DNA from: Stieleria magnilauensis
Lineage (GTDB): Bacteria; Planctomycetota; Planctomycetia; Pirellulales; Pirellulaceae
NCBI GenBank assembly: GCA_007753675.1
Contig: CP036432.1
Span: forward strand, 532,394 to 596,393
Direction: 5' to 3'
DNA length: 64,000 nt
Under the pieces are notes generated by a model, which saw only the letters and a list, made by a program, of their open reading frames with translations, searched no databases and was not told the DNA's origin. Made by a program: the position numbers and the translations under genes. Of the stretch, positions 28,989 to 38,667 are shown in pieces. Positions within the stretch are counted from its first letter, which is position 1. Each line of letters starts with the position of its first letter.

Positions 28989-31421
28989 CTACCGGCTGCG
29001 AGCCCCACTCGCCGGTGTCGACGCGTCGTTTGGCTTGGACGCCATCCGCAGGACGCGACGGGATCGTTCAGACAACTCGCGTTTTCGCCGGTCGGCGATC
29101 AGCCGATCTTGCGGATCGATCGTCTCGAGTGTCTGGGCAAGTGCGAACGCTCCGGCGGCCTGCCAATAACACTTCGATTCGAGGTCGCCACTGGCGGCGC
29201 GTTTGCCAAACCCTTCCCAGGTCTCGGCCAACCAGAACAGGTCCGCGACGGAGAACTGAACACCTGTCGCGTCCAATTGGTTCACGGTTTCACTGAAGTG
29301 GAACAATGCCGCTTTGCCGAGCGTCTTGTCCGCATCGAGTTGTCGTGCTTGCAAATAGACCGAGCGCAGGAACTCAGAGAGCTGTGCCGGAGGCTGACGC
29401 ATCCGCTCGGTGAAGTTCACCGGCTGCGGAACGGCATCCGGCACGCCGCCACGTGCTCTGTCCCCGGAGGCTTGGGGTCTGTCCCCGGAGGTTTGGGGTC
29501 TGTCCCCGGAGGTTTGGGGTCTGTCCCCGGAGGTTTGGGGTCTGTCCCCGGAGGTTTGGGGTCTGTCCCCGGAGGTTTGGGGTCTGTCCCCGGAGGTTTG
29601 GGGTCTGTCCCCGGAGGCTTGGGGTCTGTCCCCGGAGGTTTGGGGTGGCGCGGAAACCGTTGGATTGGCGGGTGGGATCGGCATCGGGCCGCCGCGTTTG
29701 ACGGGCTTGGTGATCCCGTTGGCTGCAAGCAATCGGATCCCCAAGCGATCGCGATAGACGAACCCGATCGCGGTCGCCATCAACAGGAATCCCGCCGCAA
29801 CCATGACGAAATTTGCGGTGAAGCTGGAACGGCGGTCTCGGCCATCGAGTAGGACCGAACGACCTGGGGCCGTTTGAGGCTTGCTGCCGCGAGACCGCTC
29901 CTCGGTGTCGTTCACCTTTGTGACGTCACCGGCCACCACTCGGGTTCCGGTGCGATCGATCGCCAACGGCTGGAATGGCATCAAATCGGTGCAAAATGCC
30001 GAGTCCAACGCATCGACGTTCTCTTGCATAACAAACACGAATCCACATTGGCACTCCGCCGTCTGCCCCATGTCCGCTCGCGTGATGGAATATTCTCGCT
30101 TGCATCCGGGGCACGAAACCACGGCCACATCAACTGCCACCGCCTCCGCCGTCGAGTCTTCCAACTGTTCTTGCCGTTGCGGCGTCTCCTCAGACGGCTG
30201 CGTCTCGGATGCGTCGGCTTCTGGCGGATGGACCGACACTTCGCCGGCCTCTGGAACCTGTAGCCGATACAGATCAGGAAACGCCACGATCTGCAGTTCG
30301 ACGGCACTAGCGTCGTTGGGTTCCGGCAGTGAATCGGCTTCGGCGTCCATCGAGTCGGATGTATCGATCACCGGGACCTGCAGTTGATACAGATCGGGAA
30401 ACGCCACGATTGGCAGTTCGATCGCACGTGTGTCGATGGATTCCGCCAGTGAAACGGCTTCGGCGTCCATCGAGTCGGATGCATCGATCACCGGGACCTG
30501 CAGTTGATACAGATCGGGAAACGCCACAATCGGCAGCTCGATCGCACTTGTGTCGATGGATTCTGGCAGTGAAGCGGCTTCGGCGTCCATCGAGTCGGAT
30601 GCATCGATCACCGGGACCTGCAGCTGATACAGATCGGGAAACGCCACGATGGGCAGTTCGATTGCACGTGTGTCGATAGATTCGGGCAGTGAATCGGCTT
30701 CGGCGTCTATCGAGTCGGATGCACCGATCACCGGGGCCTGCAGCTGATACAGATCGGGAAATGCCACAATCGGCAATTCGATGGCACTTGCGTCGTTGGA
30801 TTCCGGCAGTGAATCGGCTTCGGCGTCCATCGAGTCTGATGAAACGATCACCGGGACCTGCAGTTGATACAGATCGGGAAATGCCACAATCGGCAGATTG
30901 ACGGCACTTGCGTCATTGAATTCCGGCAGTGAAGCGGCTTCCGTGTCGATCGAGTCGGATGCATCGATCACTGGGACCTGCAGCTGGAACAGATCGGGAA
31001 ACGCGACGATCGGCAGCGGGACCGTGGTTTCGGGAGCCTCGTCGACTCGCGGATCGGAATCAAGGGCCGCCGGTTCGGGCGAAGCTGACCGGTCGCTTTG
31101 CCCCACCGAGACTTCCGTGAGGATTGCCGTCGGGACTTTGACAACTGCCCCGCAACGGCACGGTAATTCCACGCCGGCGCCCGATCGATCGACGACGTAT
31201 TTGCTGCCACACTCGGCACACTCTGTCGGAATCTCGGTGACCACCGACAGGTCCGTTGCGATCAACGTCGCGTCGCACTGACAACGCAGGGTCGGTGTCC
31301 CGGGCGGCAGCGCAGATAGATCGAGTGAAAACGCATTCGCACCGGGGGGCGCAGCGACGAGCGACGCTTCGGTGAAAGCGAGCGTCGTACGGCAGGCTGG
31401 GCATTGGCCCGACAGCGTCAT
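28989..31421 (-). CDS. Zinc-ribbon, repeat-bearing membrane protein of unknown function
   Basis: 810 residues. The N-terminus has zinc-ribbon-like Cys pairs (CPAC at 7-10, CQC at 47-49, CAEC at 68-71, CRC at 88-90). Residues 136 to about 396 are six full and one partial copies of a 40-residue repeat beginning LPIVAFPDLYQLQVPVI. Another ribbon (CPGC and CQC) follows, then one membrane helix (VMVAAGFLLMATAIGFVY). A run of nine SGDRPQT heptapeptides (about 590-654) comes next, then a helical C-terminal domain of about 130 residues resembling planctomycete tail domains. The two repeat arrays are also near-perfect DNA repeats, so copy number may vary. Function unknown. The neighbouring J-like gene also has a soluble N-terminus, one helix and a C-terminal domain. 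Confidence 0.65.
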   Translation of the reverse strand: MTLSGQCPACRTTLAFTEASLVAAPPGANAFSLDLSALPPGTPTLRCQCDATLIATDLSVVTEIPTECAECGSKYVVDRSGAGVELPCRCGAVVKVPTAILTEVSVGQSDRSASPEPAALDSDPRVDEAPETTVPLPIVAFPDLFQLQVPVIDASDSIDTEAASLPEFNDASAVNLPIVAFPDLYQLQVPVIVSSDSMDAEADSLPESNDASAIELPIVAFPDLYQLQAPVIGASDSIDAEADSLPESIDTRAIELPIVAFPDLYQLQVPVIDASDSMDAEAASLPESIDTSAIELPIVAFPDLYQLQVPVIDASDSMDAEAVSLAESIDTRAIELPIVAFPDLYQLQVPVIDTSDSMDAEADSLPEPNDASAVELQIVAFPDLYRLQVPEAGEVSVHPPEADASETQPSEETPQRQEQLEDSTAEAVAVDVAVVSCPGCKREYSITRADMGQTAECQCGFVFVMQENVDALDSAFCTDLMPFQPLAIDRTGTRVVAGDVTKVNDTEERSRGSKPQTAPGRSVLLDGRDRRSSFTANFVMVAAGFLLMATAIGFVYRDRLGIRLLAANGITKPVKRGGPMPIPPANPTVSAPPQTSGDRPQASGDRPQTSGDRPQTSGDRPQTSGDRPQTSGDRPQTSGDRPQTSGDRPQASGDRARGGVPDAVPQPVNFTERMRQPPAQLSEFLRSVYLQARQLDADKTLGKAALFHFSETVNQLDATGVQFSVADLFWLAETWEGFGKRAASGDLESKCYWQAAGAFALAQTLETIDPQDRLIADRRKRELSERSRRVLRMASKPNDASTPASGARSR
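29459..29649. repeat. 21-bp minisatellite inside a coding region, nine units
   Basis: Nine 21-bp units built on GGTCTGTCCCCGGAGGTTTG, with C/T variation in GAGGCT/GAGGTT and a degenerate last unit. In the minus-strand gene each unit encodes SGDRPQT or SGDRPQA. There are no unique spacers, so it is not a CRISPR array. Confidence 0.9.
30234..31016. repeat. 120-bp coding repeat, six and a half units
   Basis: Tandem 120-bp units encode 40-residue repeats of the zinc-ribbon protein. Units differ at scattered positions (for example ESIDTRA or ESNDASA at their ends), while the PIVAFPDL part is nearly invariant. Confidence 0.9.
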
Positions 31422-31564
31422 CGCGGGGCTTTGATAGCAAGACGGCTAGGCGAAGTGGATCGCCGAGTCTAGCAATCTGGCGCGGTACAGCCCAAGATTG
31501 GTTTGCGATTCTGGGGGCCAAATCATCGCGCAAACCGAAAGTTTCACCCGTCGGCGGTAGTGAG

Positions 31565-32593
31565 CTAAAGCTCAAACGCCTCGTCATCGAGGTCTTCCGG
31601 CTCTTCGTCATACGGATCGTCTTCATCGTCACCGGATCGCCGCATCAGTGCCTCGGGCGGATCGGAGCCGTCGTCGGGAAACCAGCGAATCGTTTCTCGC
31701 GGCGGATCGGAAAGACTTTCTTCGCATTCGATCGCGTTCCAGCTCAGGTCGCCGGGCCCATCGGCGACATCACCGTCTTCGAATTCCTCATCGGTGCTCA
31801 TCAAATACAGCGACGCGTTGCGTAAGAACCTTTCGACTTCGGCCGGTTCATAGCGATCGGTATCGTAGACGGCTTCCATGTCGGGCATGTCCAACTGCCC
31901 CATGCCGACGGTGTCCATCAACGCCCAGGATTCATCGACGCGAAACAGTCGCACATTGGTCCACATATCCAGGGGCGGCAATTCGTAGTTCCAGGCGTAG
32001 TTCAGCCCTTGTCGCAGCCCATTTTGATCCCGCAGGACTTCGCCGCCCGGATTGAAATAGCAAATCGCCTGGGGCAGTTCCAGGAGCGCCGAAACGGCCT
32101 TGGTCAAGAATCGCAGCTCTTCGATCGGATCGTAGTCATCGGGAATCAGCACCACGTCTTCAGAATCGTCGTCCTCCGGCTCCGATTCATCTGCCCCCAA
32201 GACGTAGCTGATCAACAGACGAATGTGCGAGGTGTGTTGCTGGGGAACATCTTCACCGTCCTCCCACCCCCAGGACTGTTCCGCGGCCCGCTCCAGACAG
32301 CCGGGGAACGCGAGCGGCCCGAACTGACCCAGGGACCAAGCGACAAACACATCGGGAGAGGTTTCCGGATCTCCCATCTGGTCCGGCCACTTTTCCGTCG
32401 AGGGAGTGACCAGCAGGTGGCCTCCCACCTCGGGCCGAAAACTCATCACCAGCGTTTCCGGGGACGCACCATCGACGGCCGATTCCTGGACACCAATCAT
32501 GTCAAACGCCGAGAGTTTGTCCTGCAGCTCCGCCAAAGCGACGGGGCTTCGCAGCAACACGCACATCCCTTGAGTGAACAAACCCTTTGCCAT
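31565..32593 (-). CDS. Uncharacterised acidic protein, possibly DUF4261-like
   Basis: 342 residues, cytoplasmic by sequence, starting MAKGLFTQGMCVLL. The first 230 residues look like one folded domain with blocks such as VMSFRPEVGGHLLVTP, VFVAWSLGQFGPLAFPG and LTKAVSALLELPQAICYF. The order recalls DUF4261 proteins, but I hold this loosely. The last 80 residues are extremely acidic (Asp/Glu runs) and probably disordered. No catalytic motif is visible. It lies on the same strand as the zinc-ribbon gene, 143 bases upstream of that gene's start. Confidence 0.6.
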   Translation of the reverse strand: MAKGLFTQGMCVLLRSPVALAELQDKLSAFDMIGVQESAVDGASPETLVMSFRPEVGGHLLVTPSTEKWPDQMGDPETSPDVFVAWSLGQFGPLAFPGCLERAAEQSWGWEDGEDVPQQHTSHIRLLISYVLGADESEPEDDDSEDVVLIPDDYDPIEELRFLTKAVSALLELPQAICYFNPGGEVLRDQNGLRQGLNYAWNYELPPLDMWTNVRLFRVDESWALMDTVGMGQLDMPDMEAVYDTDRYEPAEVERFLRNASLYLMSTDEEFEDGDVADGPGDLSWNAIECEESLSDPPRETIRWFPDDGSDPPEALMRRSGDDEDDPYDEEPEDLDDEAFEL

Positions 32594-33084
32594 GATCGCC
32601 TGTAATTACTCTTCTGCCACAATGAAAAATCGGCGACAGTGTGGGTCGCCGAGGGGTGATTCTTACCGCATCAAGCCGCATTCGACGAGTCCAAAGGATC
32701 GCCGATCGCTAAGCAGTGCGAGAAAAAGACGTCTCGCGGGCAATCGTAAGCCATTGTACCCCAGCGGCGGGATGTAGGCCGGTGTCGGGGCGGCAAGTGG
32801 TTCCAGTCCGATCATCCGTGAGAGTGTCCGCAAGCACCCGAGCATCCGGCCCACTCCGCGAAGCACGCTCTCGGGGGCAATCTGCGATGGGTTTGGGGGA
32901 TTGCGACAGCGCGGCGAAGCATTTTTTGCGGTAAAGGGCGCGCGCCGATGACCGCTCGGTCATCACCCATGACGAGACCCGGAAGCTGGCGCGAACCGGC
33001 TGATCTCAAACGATGATCAGACGTTTAACGTGAGCCTACCGGGCCCCCTGACTCCAGTGAATACCTGCAGCGCAGGCGGGGTGC
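32594..33084. other. Gene-free stretch with a dispersed-repeat copy
   Basis: No coding frame is supported in these 491 bases. Short frames in both directions lack start signals and family character. The region holds repeat copy B (33016-33047) close to the cysK stop. Confidence 0.4.
33016..33047. repeat. Dispersed intergenic repeat, copy B
   Basis: ATCAGACGTTTAACGTGAGC and the following CCTACCGGGCCCC match copy A at 8931-8967 with several substitutions. It lies just downstream of cysK. Confidence 0.5.
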
Positions 33085-34026
33085 CTACAAGCCCAGATCG
33101 CCGAACAGCGGAGTGCTCAGGTAGCGTTCTCCCAAGCTGCACATGATCGTGACGATCCGCTTGCCTTTCATTTCCGGACGTGCGGCGACTTGGGCGGCGG
33201 CCCACATGTTGGCCCCGCTGCTGATTCCGCCGACGATGCCTTCTTCTTTGGCCAGTCGTCGGCCCCAGGCGAACGCGTCTTCGTCATCGACCTGGACCAC
33301 GTCATCGATGATGCTGGTGTCCAGATTTTTGGGGATGAACCCGGCACCGATGCCTTGGATCCGGTGTTTCCCCGGTGATCCGCCGCTGATGACCGGCGAA
33401 TGAACCGGTTCGACGGCGATCGCTTTGAAGTCGGGGTTTTTCTGTTTCAGGTAGCGTGCGACACCGGTGATCGTTCCGCCGGTGCCGACGCCGGCCACGA
33501 TCGCGTCGATTTGGTGGCCGCTGTCTTCCCAGATCTCCGGCCCCGTGGTCGCTTCGTGAATCGCCGGGTTGGCGGGGTTCTCGAATTGTTGCGGCATGAA
33601 GGCGGTTTCGTCTTGGGAAACCAATTCGGCGGCTTTGTTGATCGCGCCCTTCATCCCATCTCCGGCGGGCGTCAGCACCAGGTTGGCACCCATCGCGCGG
33701 AGCAGCGCGCGGCGTTCGACCGACATCGACTCGGGCATCGTCAACGTCAGTCTGTAGCCCTTTGCGGCACAGACGAACGCCAGCGCGATCCCGGTGTTGC
33801 CGCTGGTCGGTTCGATCACATGGGTTTCCGGCGTGATCGTGCCGTCCTTTTCGCCGGCTTCGATCATCGCAACGCCGATCCGATCCTTGACGCTGTTGAG
33901 CGGCTGAAAGAATTCGCACTTTGCGAACACACTCGCGCCACCCTCGGGCACCAAGCGATTCACTTGGATCATCGGGGTATCGCCGATGGCTTTGGTCGCG
34001 TTTGAGTAAGTCTTTCCACGTGGCAT
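33085..34026 (-). CDS. cysK: Cysteine synthase (O-acetylserine sulfhydrylase)
   Basis: 313 residues. A PLP enzyme that makes cysteine from O-acetylserine and sulfide. The PLP lysine is in LNSVKDRIG, the phosphate loop is [11 protein letters not shown], and [15 protein letters not shown] binds the cofactor phosphate. The C-terminus has [12 protein letters not shown]. Start: ATG at 34026 ([12 protein letters not shown]), because GGGAGG lies 7 bases upstream; two codons earlier another ATG overlaps that site and would be too close. Fifty-two bases downstream of korB on the same strand. It supplies the last step of the sulfate route begun by cysD/cysNC at 46-49 kb. Confidence 0.95.
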   Translation of the reverse strand: MPRGKTYSNATKAIGDTPMIQVNRLVPEGGASVFAKCEFFQPLNSVKDRIGVAMIEAGEKDGTITPETHVIEPTSGNTGIALAFVCAAKGYRLTLTMPESMSVERRALLRAMGANLVLTPAGDGMKGAINKAAELVSQDETAFMPQQFENPANPAIHEATTGPEIWEDSGHQIDAIVAGVGTGGTITGVARYLKQKNPDFKAIAVEPVHSPVISGGSPGKHRIQGIGAGFIPKNLDTSIIDDVVQVDDEDAFAWGRRLAKEEGIVGGISSGANMWAAAQVAARPEMKGKRIVTIMCSLGERYLSTPLFGDLGL

Positions 34027-34078
34027 GTTCATTCCTCCCTGGAACAACCGTTGAATGATGACATCGTCTGTAAACGTT

Positions 34079-35089
34079 TCAGCCCACGACCCAGGTGTCC
34101 CCGGCGTGGAATAGCTTTTCTAGATCACCTTCGCCGCGGGTCTGCTTGGCGAGGTCGACTTGTGCGTTGATCTGTTCGTCGTAGGTCGAGACATTGTCGA
34201 CGTCACGCAAAATGCCGATCGGCTCGGGCATTTCAGGATAACGCATTCTCGCCAGCATCATTTGAATCGACGGGTTGGGATCTTTTTCGTCGTGGATCAG
34301 CAGGTCATCATCGGGGACATCGTTGCGGTTGACGATCTCCAGATGGGTTCCGACCAGTCGGATCGCTTTCTCGTTGTCTTTGCCAAACACCAGCGGCTTG
34401 CCGTGTTCGAGTTCGACGACGTTGTCGGCACGCTGTTTCTTTTCTTGGGCGTAGGCCATCGCACCGTCGTTGAACACGTTGCAGTTCTGGTACACCTCGA
34501 CCAGCGAGGTCCCCTTGTGCTGCGAGGCGCGCTTGAGCACTTCGCCGAGATGCTTGACGTGGGCGTCCAACGACCGAGCCACGAAAGTCGCTTCGGCGGC
34601 CAACGCAACCGATAGCGGGCTGAGCGGATGATCGATCGATCCCATCGGCGTGCTCTTGGTGACCTGGCCTTCCGTGCTGGTCGGGCTGTATTGGCCCTTG
34701 GTCAACCCGTAGATCCGGTTGTTAAACAGGACGATGTTGATGTCCAAATTACGGCGCAGCACATGGATGAAGTGGTTGCCGCCGATCGACAGCGCGTCGC
34801 CGTCACCGGTGATCACCCAAACCATCAGATCCGGACGCGTCGATTTTAATCCCGTTGCAAACGTCGGCGCTCGGCCGTGGATGCTGTGCATCCCATAGGT
34901 GTTCATGTAGTACGGGAAACGACTGCTGCAGCCGATGCCGCTGATGAAAACGATCTTTTCGCGCGGCACGCCCAGTTCCGGCAGAACCTTTTTCATCTGC
35001 GCCAGAATCGAATAGTCGCCACATCCGGGGCACCATCGAACGTCTTGGTCAGAAGCAAAATCAGCGGCTTTGAGAACAGGCAGGGACAT
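34079..35089 (-). CDS. korB: 2-oxoacid:ferredoxin oxidoreductase, beta subunit
   Basis: 336 residues from the ATG at 35089 ([19 protein letters not shown]). It is the thiamine-diphosphate half of the enzyme that converts 2-oxoglutarate (or a related 2-oxoacid) and CoA to succinyl-CoA while reducing ferredoxin. Seen are the iron-sulfur motif [11 protein letters not shown], a further Cys in GIGCSSR, and the TPP motif [15 protein letters not shown] ending in NIVLFNN. It works with the alpha subunit 129 bases upstream. No separate ferredoxin-type subunit is present, as expected for the two-subunit form. 2-oxoglutarate is the likely substrate; pyruvate or branched 2-oxoacids cannot be excluded. 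Confidence 0.9.
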   Translation of the reverse strand: MSLPVLKAADFASDQDVRWCPGCGDYSILAQMKKVLPELGVPREKIVFISGIGCSSRFPYYMNTYGMHSIHGRAPTFATGLKSTRPDLMVWVITGDGDALSIGGNHFIHVLRRNLDINIVLFNNRIYGLTKGQYSPTSTEGQVTKSTPMGSIDHPLSPLSVALAAEATFVARSLDAHVKHLGEVLKRASQHKGTSLVEVYQNCNVFNDGAMAYAQEKKQRADNVVELEHGKPLVFGKDNEKAIRLVGTHLEIVNRNDVPDDDLLIHDEKDPNPSIQMMLARMRYPEMPEPIGILRDVDNVSTYDEQINAQVDLAKQTRGEGDLEKLFHAGDTWVVG

Positions 35090-35218
35090 GGCGGAAATAT
35101 GGGGAATCGTTTTGTGTTTTAAATGGATGCTTCGGCGTTTGGTCGCCTCGCTCGACGCTGCGAGCAAGGCAACGGTGTTGCCGACGAAACGGCCGCGGCG
35201 GGTCTAGACCGTGACGAT

Positions 35219-37078
35219 CTAGACAGCGACAGCGGCTGGCACGAGGGCTTCAATTTGCTCAATCAGTTCGCTGACCGCGAACGGCTTGCCTTGGACCTTG
35301 TTGTAGCCAATGCAATCGACCAGGTAGGCCGAACGTAACAACATGCGGAGTTGACCCATGTTCAATTCCGGCACCAGCACCCGATCAAATGATTTGAGCA
35401 GGTCGCCGAGATTTCGCGGCATCGGATTGAGGTATCGCAGGTGCGCGTGGCTGACGCGGTGCCCGGCTTCCTGGCAACGGCGGACCGCGGTCAGGCAGGC
35501 GCCGTAGGTGCCGCCCCATGACACGACCAACAGATCTCCGCTGGTTTCGCCATAGACCTCTTGTTCGGGGATCCGATCGGCGATCTTGGCAACCTTGGCC
35601 GCGCGCGTTTCGGTCATCAATTGGTGATTGGCAGGGTCGTAACTGACGTTGCCCGTTTGATGTTCTTTTTCCAAACCGCCGACCCGATGCATCAGGCCCT
35701 CGGTCCCGGGAATCGCCCAGGGCCGGCCCATGTTTTCATCGCGCAGGTACGGCAAGAAGGGCTCGCCGTCGTTGCTATCGACCGGATGCTGGATTTCAAT
35801 TTGCGGCAACGAATCCAAGGTCGGGATTTTCCACGGTTCGCTGCCGTTGGCGATGTAACCGTCCGAGAGCAGCATGACCGGAACCATGCACTCGGTGGCA
35901 ATCCGCCAAGCTTCGATCGCCATGTCAAAGCAGTCGGCCGGGGACCGCGGTGCGATCACGGGAATCGGAGACTCGCCGTTGCGGCCGAACATCGCTTGCA
36001 GCAAATCACTTTGCTCGGTCTTGGTCGGCAATCCGGTGCTCGGGCCGCCGCGTTGGACGTTGACGACGACCATCGGCAGTTCCAGCATCATCCCCAAGCC
36101 CATCGCTTCGGCTTTGAGCGCGATTCCGGGGCCGCTGCTGGCGGTGACCGCCATCGTGCCCCCGAACGCTGCCCCGATCGTGGCGCACATCGCGGAGATT
36201 TCGTCTTCGGCTTGGAACGTGCGAACGCCAAAATTCTTGTGCTTGGTCAGTTCATGCAGAATGTCGCTGGCCGGCGTGATCGGGTACGTGCCGTAGAACA
36301 AATCTTTCTTGCTCAGCTTGCTGGCCGCCACCAAGCCCCACGCCAAGGCCTGGTTGCCCATGATGTTGCGGTAGGTGCCCGGGGTAAGCTCGGCCGCTTC
36401 GACTTGATAGCTTTCGCCGAACGCTTCGGTGGTTTCACCGAACGCCCAACCGGCCCGCAGCGCCGCGACGTTGGCTGAAGCGACATCCGGTTTCTTGCCG
36501 AACTTGTTGTCGATGAAACGCAGCGTCGGGTCGAGCGATCGGCCGAACAGCCAGTACACCAGGCCCATGGCAAAAAAGTTCTTGCAGCGGTCCGCAATTT
36601 TGGGGCTCAGACCGTGCTCGGAAACCGCGGTGCGGGTCAACTGGGTCATCGGCACCTTGATCAGCCGATAACTGTCGTTGATCACCGTTGCCTCCAACGG
36701 ATTGGCATCGACCTTGGCCAGTTTGAAATCCTTGTCGGTGAATCCGTCTTCGTTGGCGATCAGGATGCCGCCTTTGCGAAGATCCTGGATATTGGTCACC
36801 AAGGCGGCCGGGTTCATCACCACCAGCGCATCGAGCGTATCGCCGGGCGTGAAGATTTCCTCTTTGGCAAACTGGACCTGGAAACCGCTGACCCCGGCTC
36901 GAGTCCCCCGCGGGGCGCGGATTTCGGCCGGGAAATCCGGGAACGTGGCCACGTCGTTGCCAGCCAAGGCACTGGTATTGGTCAGCTGGGTCCCCAATAA
37001 CTGCATCCCGTCGCCCGAATCTCCGGCCAGTCGCACGGTGATTCCTGAGACGGATTTGACATGTTTTGTAGTCGTCAT
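35219..37078 (-). CDS. korA: 2-oxoacid:ferredoxin oxidoreductase, fused gamma-alpha subunit
   Basis: 619 residues. The N-terminal gamma-type domain (about 1-190, RLAGDSGDGMQLLGTQL) is fused to the alpha/pyrimidine-binding domain (YGTYPITPASDILHEL, then FQAEDEISAMCATIGAA and SSGPGIALKAEAMGL). A C-terminal transketolase-like domain follows. Together with korB it forms the ferredoxin-linked 2-oxoacid dehydrogenase, used in place of or beside the NAD-linked complex of the TCA cycle. It starts MTTTKHVKSVSGITVRL at 37078. Probably the first gene of korA-korB-cysK; the 281-base gap upstream should hold the promoter. Confidence 0.93.
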   Translation of the reverse strand: MTTTKHVKSVSGITVRLAGDSGDGMQLLGTQLTNTSALAGNDVATFPDFPAEIRAPRGTRAGVSGFQVQFAKEEIFTPGDTLDALVVMNPAALVTNIQDLRKGGILIANEDGFTDKDFKLAKVDANPLEATVINDSYRLIKVPMTQLTRTAVSEHGLSPKIADRCKNFFAMGLVYWLFGRSLDPTLRFIDNKFGKKPDVASANVAALRAGWAFGETTEAFGESYQVEAAELTPGTYRNIMGNQALAWGLVAASKLSKKDLFYGTYPITPASDILHELTKHKNFGVRTFQAEDEISAMCATIGAAFGGTMAVTASSGPGIALKAEAMGLGMMLELPMVVVNVQRGGPSTGLPTKTEQSDLLQAMFGRNGESPIPVIAPRSPADCFDMAIEAWRIATECMVPVMLLSDGYIANGSEPWKIPTLDSLPQIEIQHPVDSNDGEPFLPYLRDENMGRPWAIPGTEGLMHRVGGLEKEHQTGNVSYDPANHQLMTETRAAKVAKIADRIPEQEVYGETSGDLLVVSWGGTYGACLTAVRRCQEAGHRVSHAHLRYLNPMPRNLGDLLKSFDRVLVPELNMGQLRMLLRSAYLVDCIGYNKVQGKPFAVSELIEQIEALVPAAVAV

Positions 37079-37301
37079 GAACTGAATCTTTCGCGTCGTC
37101 TAGTGGCCTCGCCGGGGCATCTGGCGGCGTTGCCGAGGTTTCTACCGCGCCATCGCTGCGGCAATCCGTTTCTGGGCCTCAAGTTGTAGCGACCAACGGA
37201 CTGTAGGGGTTGTATCGAGTGTTCCAATTCGGAAACTTCGTCAAATTCTATAATTCGGCCATCAAAACGTAATGACCGGGAGTGTTGAAACAGGCATTTT
37301 G

Positions 37302-37358
37302 CGCAAGAAACGCCCGGACCAACGTGTTTTCGCCTTGCAAATCGGGTGTTTTCTTGCG
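37302..37358 (-). terminator. Imperfect hairpin at the end of corC
   Basis: CGCAAGAAACGCCCG (37302-37316) is nearly complementary to 37343-37358 (CGGGTGTTTTCTTGCG) around a 26-base loop. On the minus strand it sits right at the corC stop, but no clear U-run follows, so termination is only a suggestion. Confidence 0.3.
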
Positions 37359-37359
37359 G

Positions 37360-38667
37360 TTAGACCGCGACACGATGTCCCGGGGCGTACCGCACTTCCA
37401 TCATTTCGATCTTCTGACGGGTTGCCTGTAGTACCTCAAAGGCGGCGTCACCGATTTGGAAGGTCGCCCCGGCTTCGGGGATTTCCCCCAGGTTGCTGAG
37501 CACCATTCCGGCGACCGTTTCATAGTCGTCGCTCTCGGGCAGCTCCCAATGCAGCCGGTCGTTCAGGTCATCGATCATCACGCGACCACTGACGATGACC
37601 GTGGACTCGTTGATGATTTCGAACCGCGTTTCCTCGTCTTCGTCGGATTCGTCGACGATTTCACCGACGATTTCCTCCAAGGCGTCCTCGATGGTCACCA
37701 CCCCGGCGGTCTGTTGGAACTCGTCCAAGACGATCGCCATGTGGGATCGGCTATGCAAAAACTCTCGCAACAGCGATTCGACGCTGCGATCAACGGGCAC
37801 CGTCCAGGCGTGCCGCATGATCTCTCCGAGCGGTCGCGAGGGGGTTTTTCCGTCGGCGATCTCCGGCAGCAGGTCTTTGACGTACAGCACCCCGACGACC
37901 TTGTCCAAGGTCCCGTCGTACACCGGCAAACGGGTTCGCCCCGATTCAATCACCTGCTGCATCACCGCCGGCCAGGTGTCGCCCAGTTCGACCGCATCGA
38001 TGTCTCCACGCACGGTCATGATGTGACCGACGGTGTCGTCGCTCAGGTCCATCACGTTTTGAATCATCTCGCGAATGCCGGGCCCGAAGATGCCTTTGTT
38101 CGTCCCCGCGGCAATGATCGTACGAATTTCGTCTTCGAGTAACTCTTCGGACTCGTCTTCGTTTTCGTCCTGACCCGACAACCGGCGGGTCAGCGCCGCG
38201 ATCACTTCACCGGGAATGGAAAACGGGTTCATGACCGACGTCAACGTGCGCCAGAACGGCCAGGTGTGATAGAGCACCGGCGCCGATGCAAATCGGGTGA
38301 CCGCCGCCGGTAGCCAAGCGTGGACGAACATCATCGAGATCGTCGCCAAGACGACCCACGCGACCAGCGAGCCGAGCATGTTGGTCAAAGCCAGCGAGCC
38401 GGTGCCCTGTTTGGAAATGATCAAGGCAGCCGTGCCCGCGATCAGAAACAACACCGTTCCGATCATCCGCAAGTATTCGCTGCCGCGAATCGCTGCGTCC
38501 TGATGTTCCAGCACGCTGCTGAATCGTTCTCGGCGTTTCTTGACGCGGCAGAACGCTTCTAACGATCGCCCCGCGAAACAGTCCAGTAACTCCGCACCCA
38601 GTCCACCGATGCTGCTGACCAGGAATCCGGCGGCGGAAACCATCAGGTAAGGCCACGCATTATCCAC
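37360..38667 (-). CDS. CorC/HlyC-type CNNM-CBS membrane protein
   Basis: 435 residues from the GTG at 38667, which overlaps the ybeY end by 8 bases and so suggests translational coupling. An ATG is not available near there. Residues 1-190 form the CNNM/DUF21 membrane domain with three or four helices. A pair of CBS domains follows (TVGHIMTVRGDIDAVELGD and GEIMRHAWTVPVDRSVESLL, with MAIVLDEFQQTAGVVTIED). The CorC_HlyC domain at the C-terminus is about 80 residues. Such proteins are linked to Mg2+/Co2+ efflux or to membrane functions, and their CBS domains bind nucleotides. The pairing with ybeY is conserved in many bacteria. Confidence 0.88.
   Translation of the reverse strand: MDNAWPYLMVSAAGFLVSSIGGLGAELLDCFAGRSLEAFCRVKKRRERFSSVLEHQDAAIRGSEYLRMIGTVLFLIAGTAALIISKQGTGSLALTNMLGSLVAWVVLATISMMFVHAWLPAAVTRFASAPVLYHTWPFWRTLTSVMNPFSIPGEVIAALTRRLSGQDENEDESEELLEDEIRTIIAAGTNKGIFGPGIREMIQNVMDLSDDTVGHIMTVRGDIDAVELGDTWPAVMQQVIESGRTRLPVYDGTLDKVVGVLYVKDLLPEIADGKTPSRPLGEIMRHAWTVPVDRSVESLLREFLHSRSHMAIVLDEFQQTAGVVTIEDALEEIVGEIVDESDEDEETRFEIINESTVIVSGRVMIDDLNDRLHWELPESDDYETVAGMVLSNLGEIPEAGATFQIGDAAFEVLQATRQKIEMMEVRYAPGHRVAV

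Noticed and set aside
29459..29649. Possible CRISPR array
   Set aside because: Units are contiguous 21-mers with no unique spacers, they are in frame in a coding region, and no cas gene is present.
28989..29852. Plus-strand frames across the 21-bp repeat encoding SPEVWGL or PRRFGVC repeats
   Set aside because: A 21-bp repeat without stops is open in several frames; only the minus-strand frame belongs to a long protein with zinc ribbons and a membrane helix.
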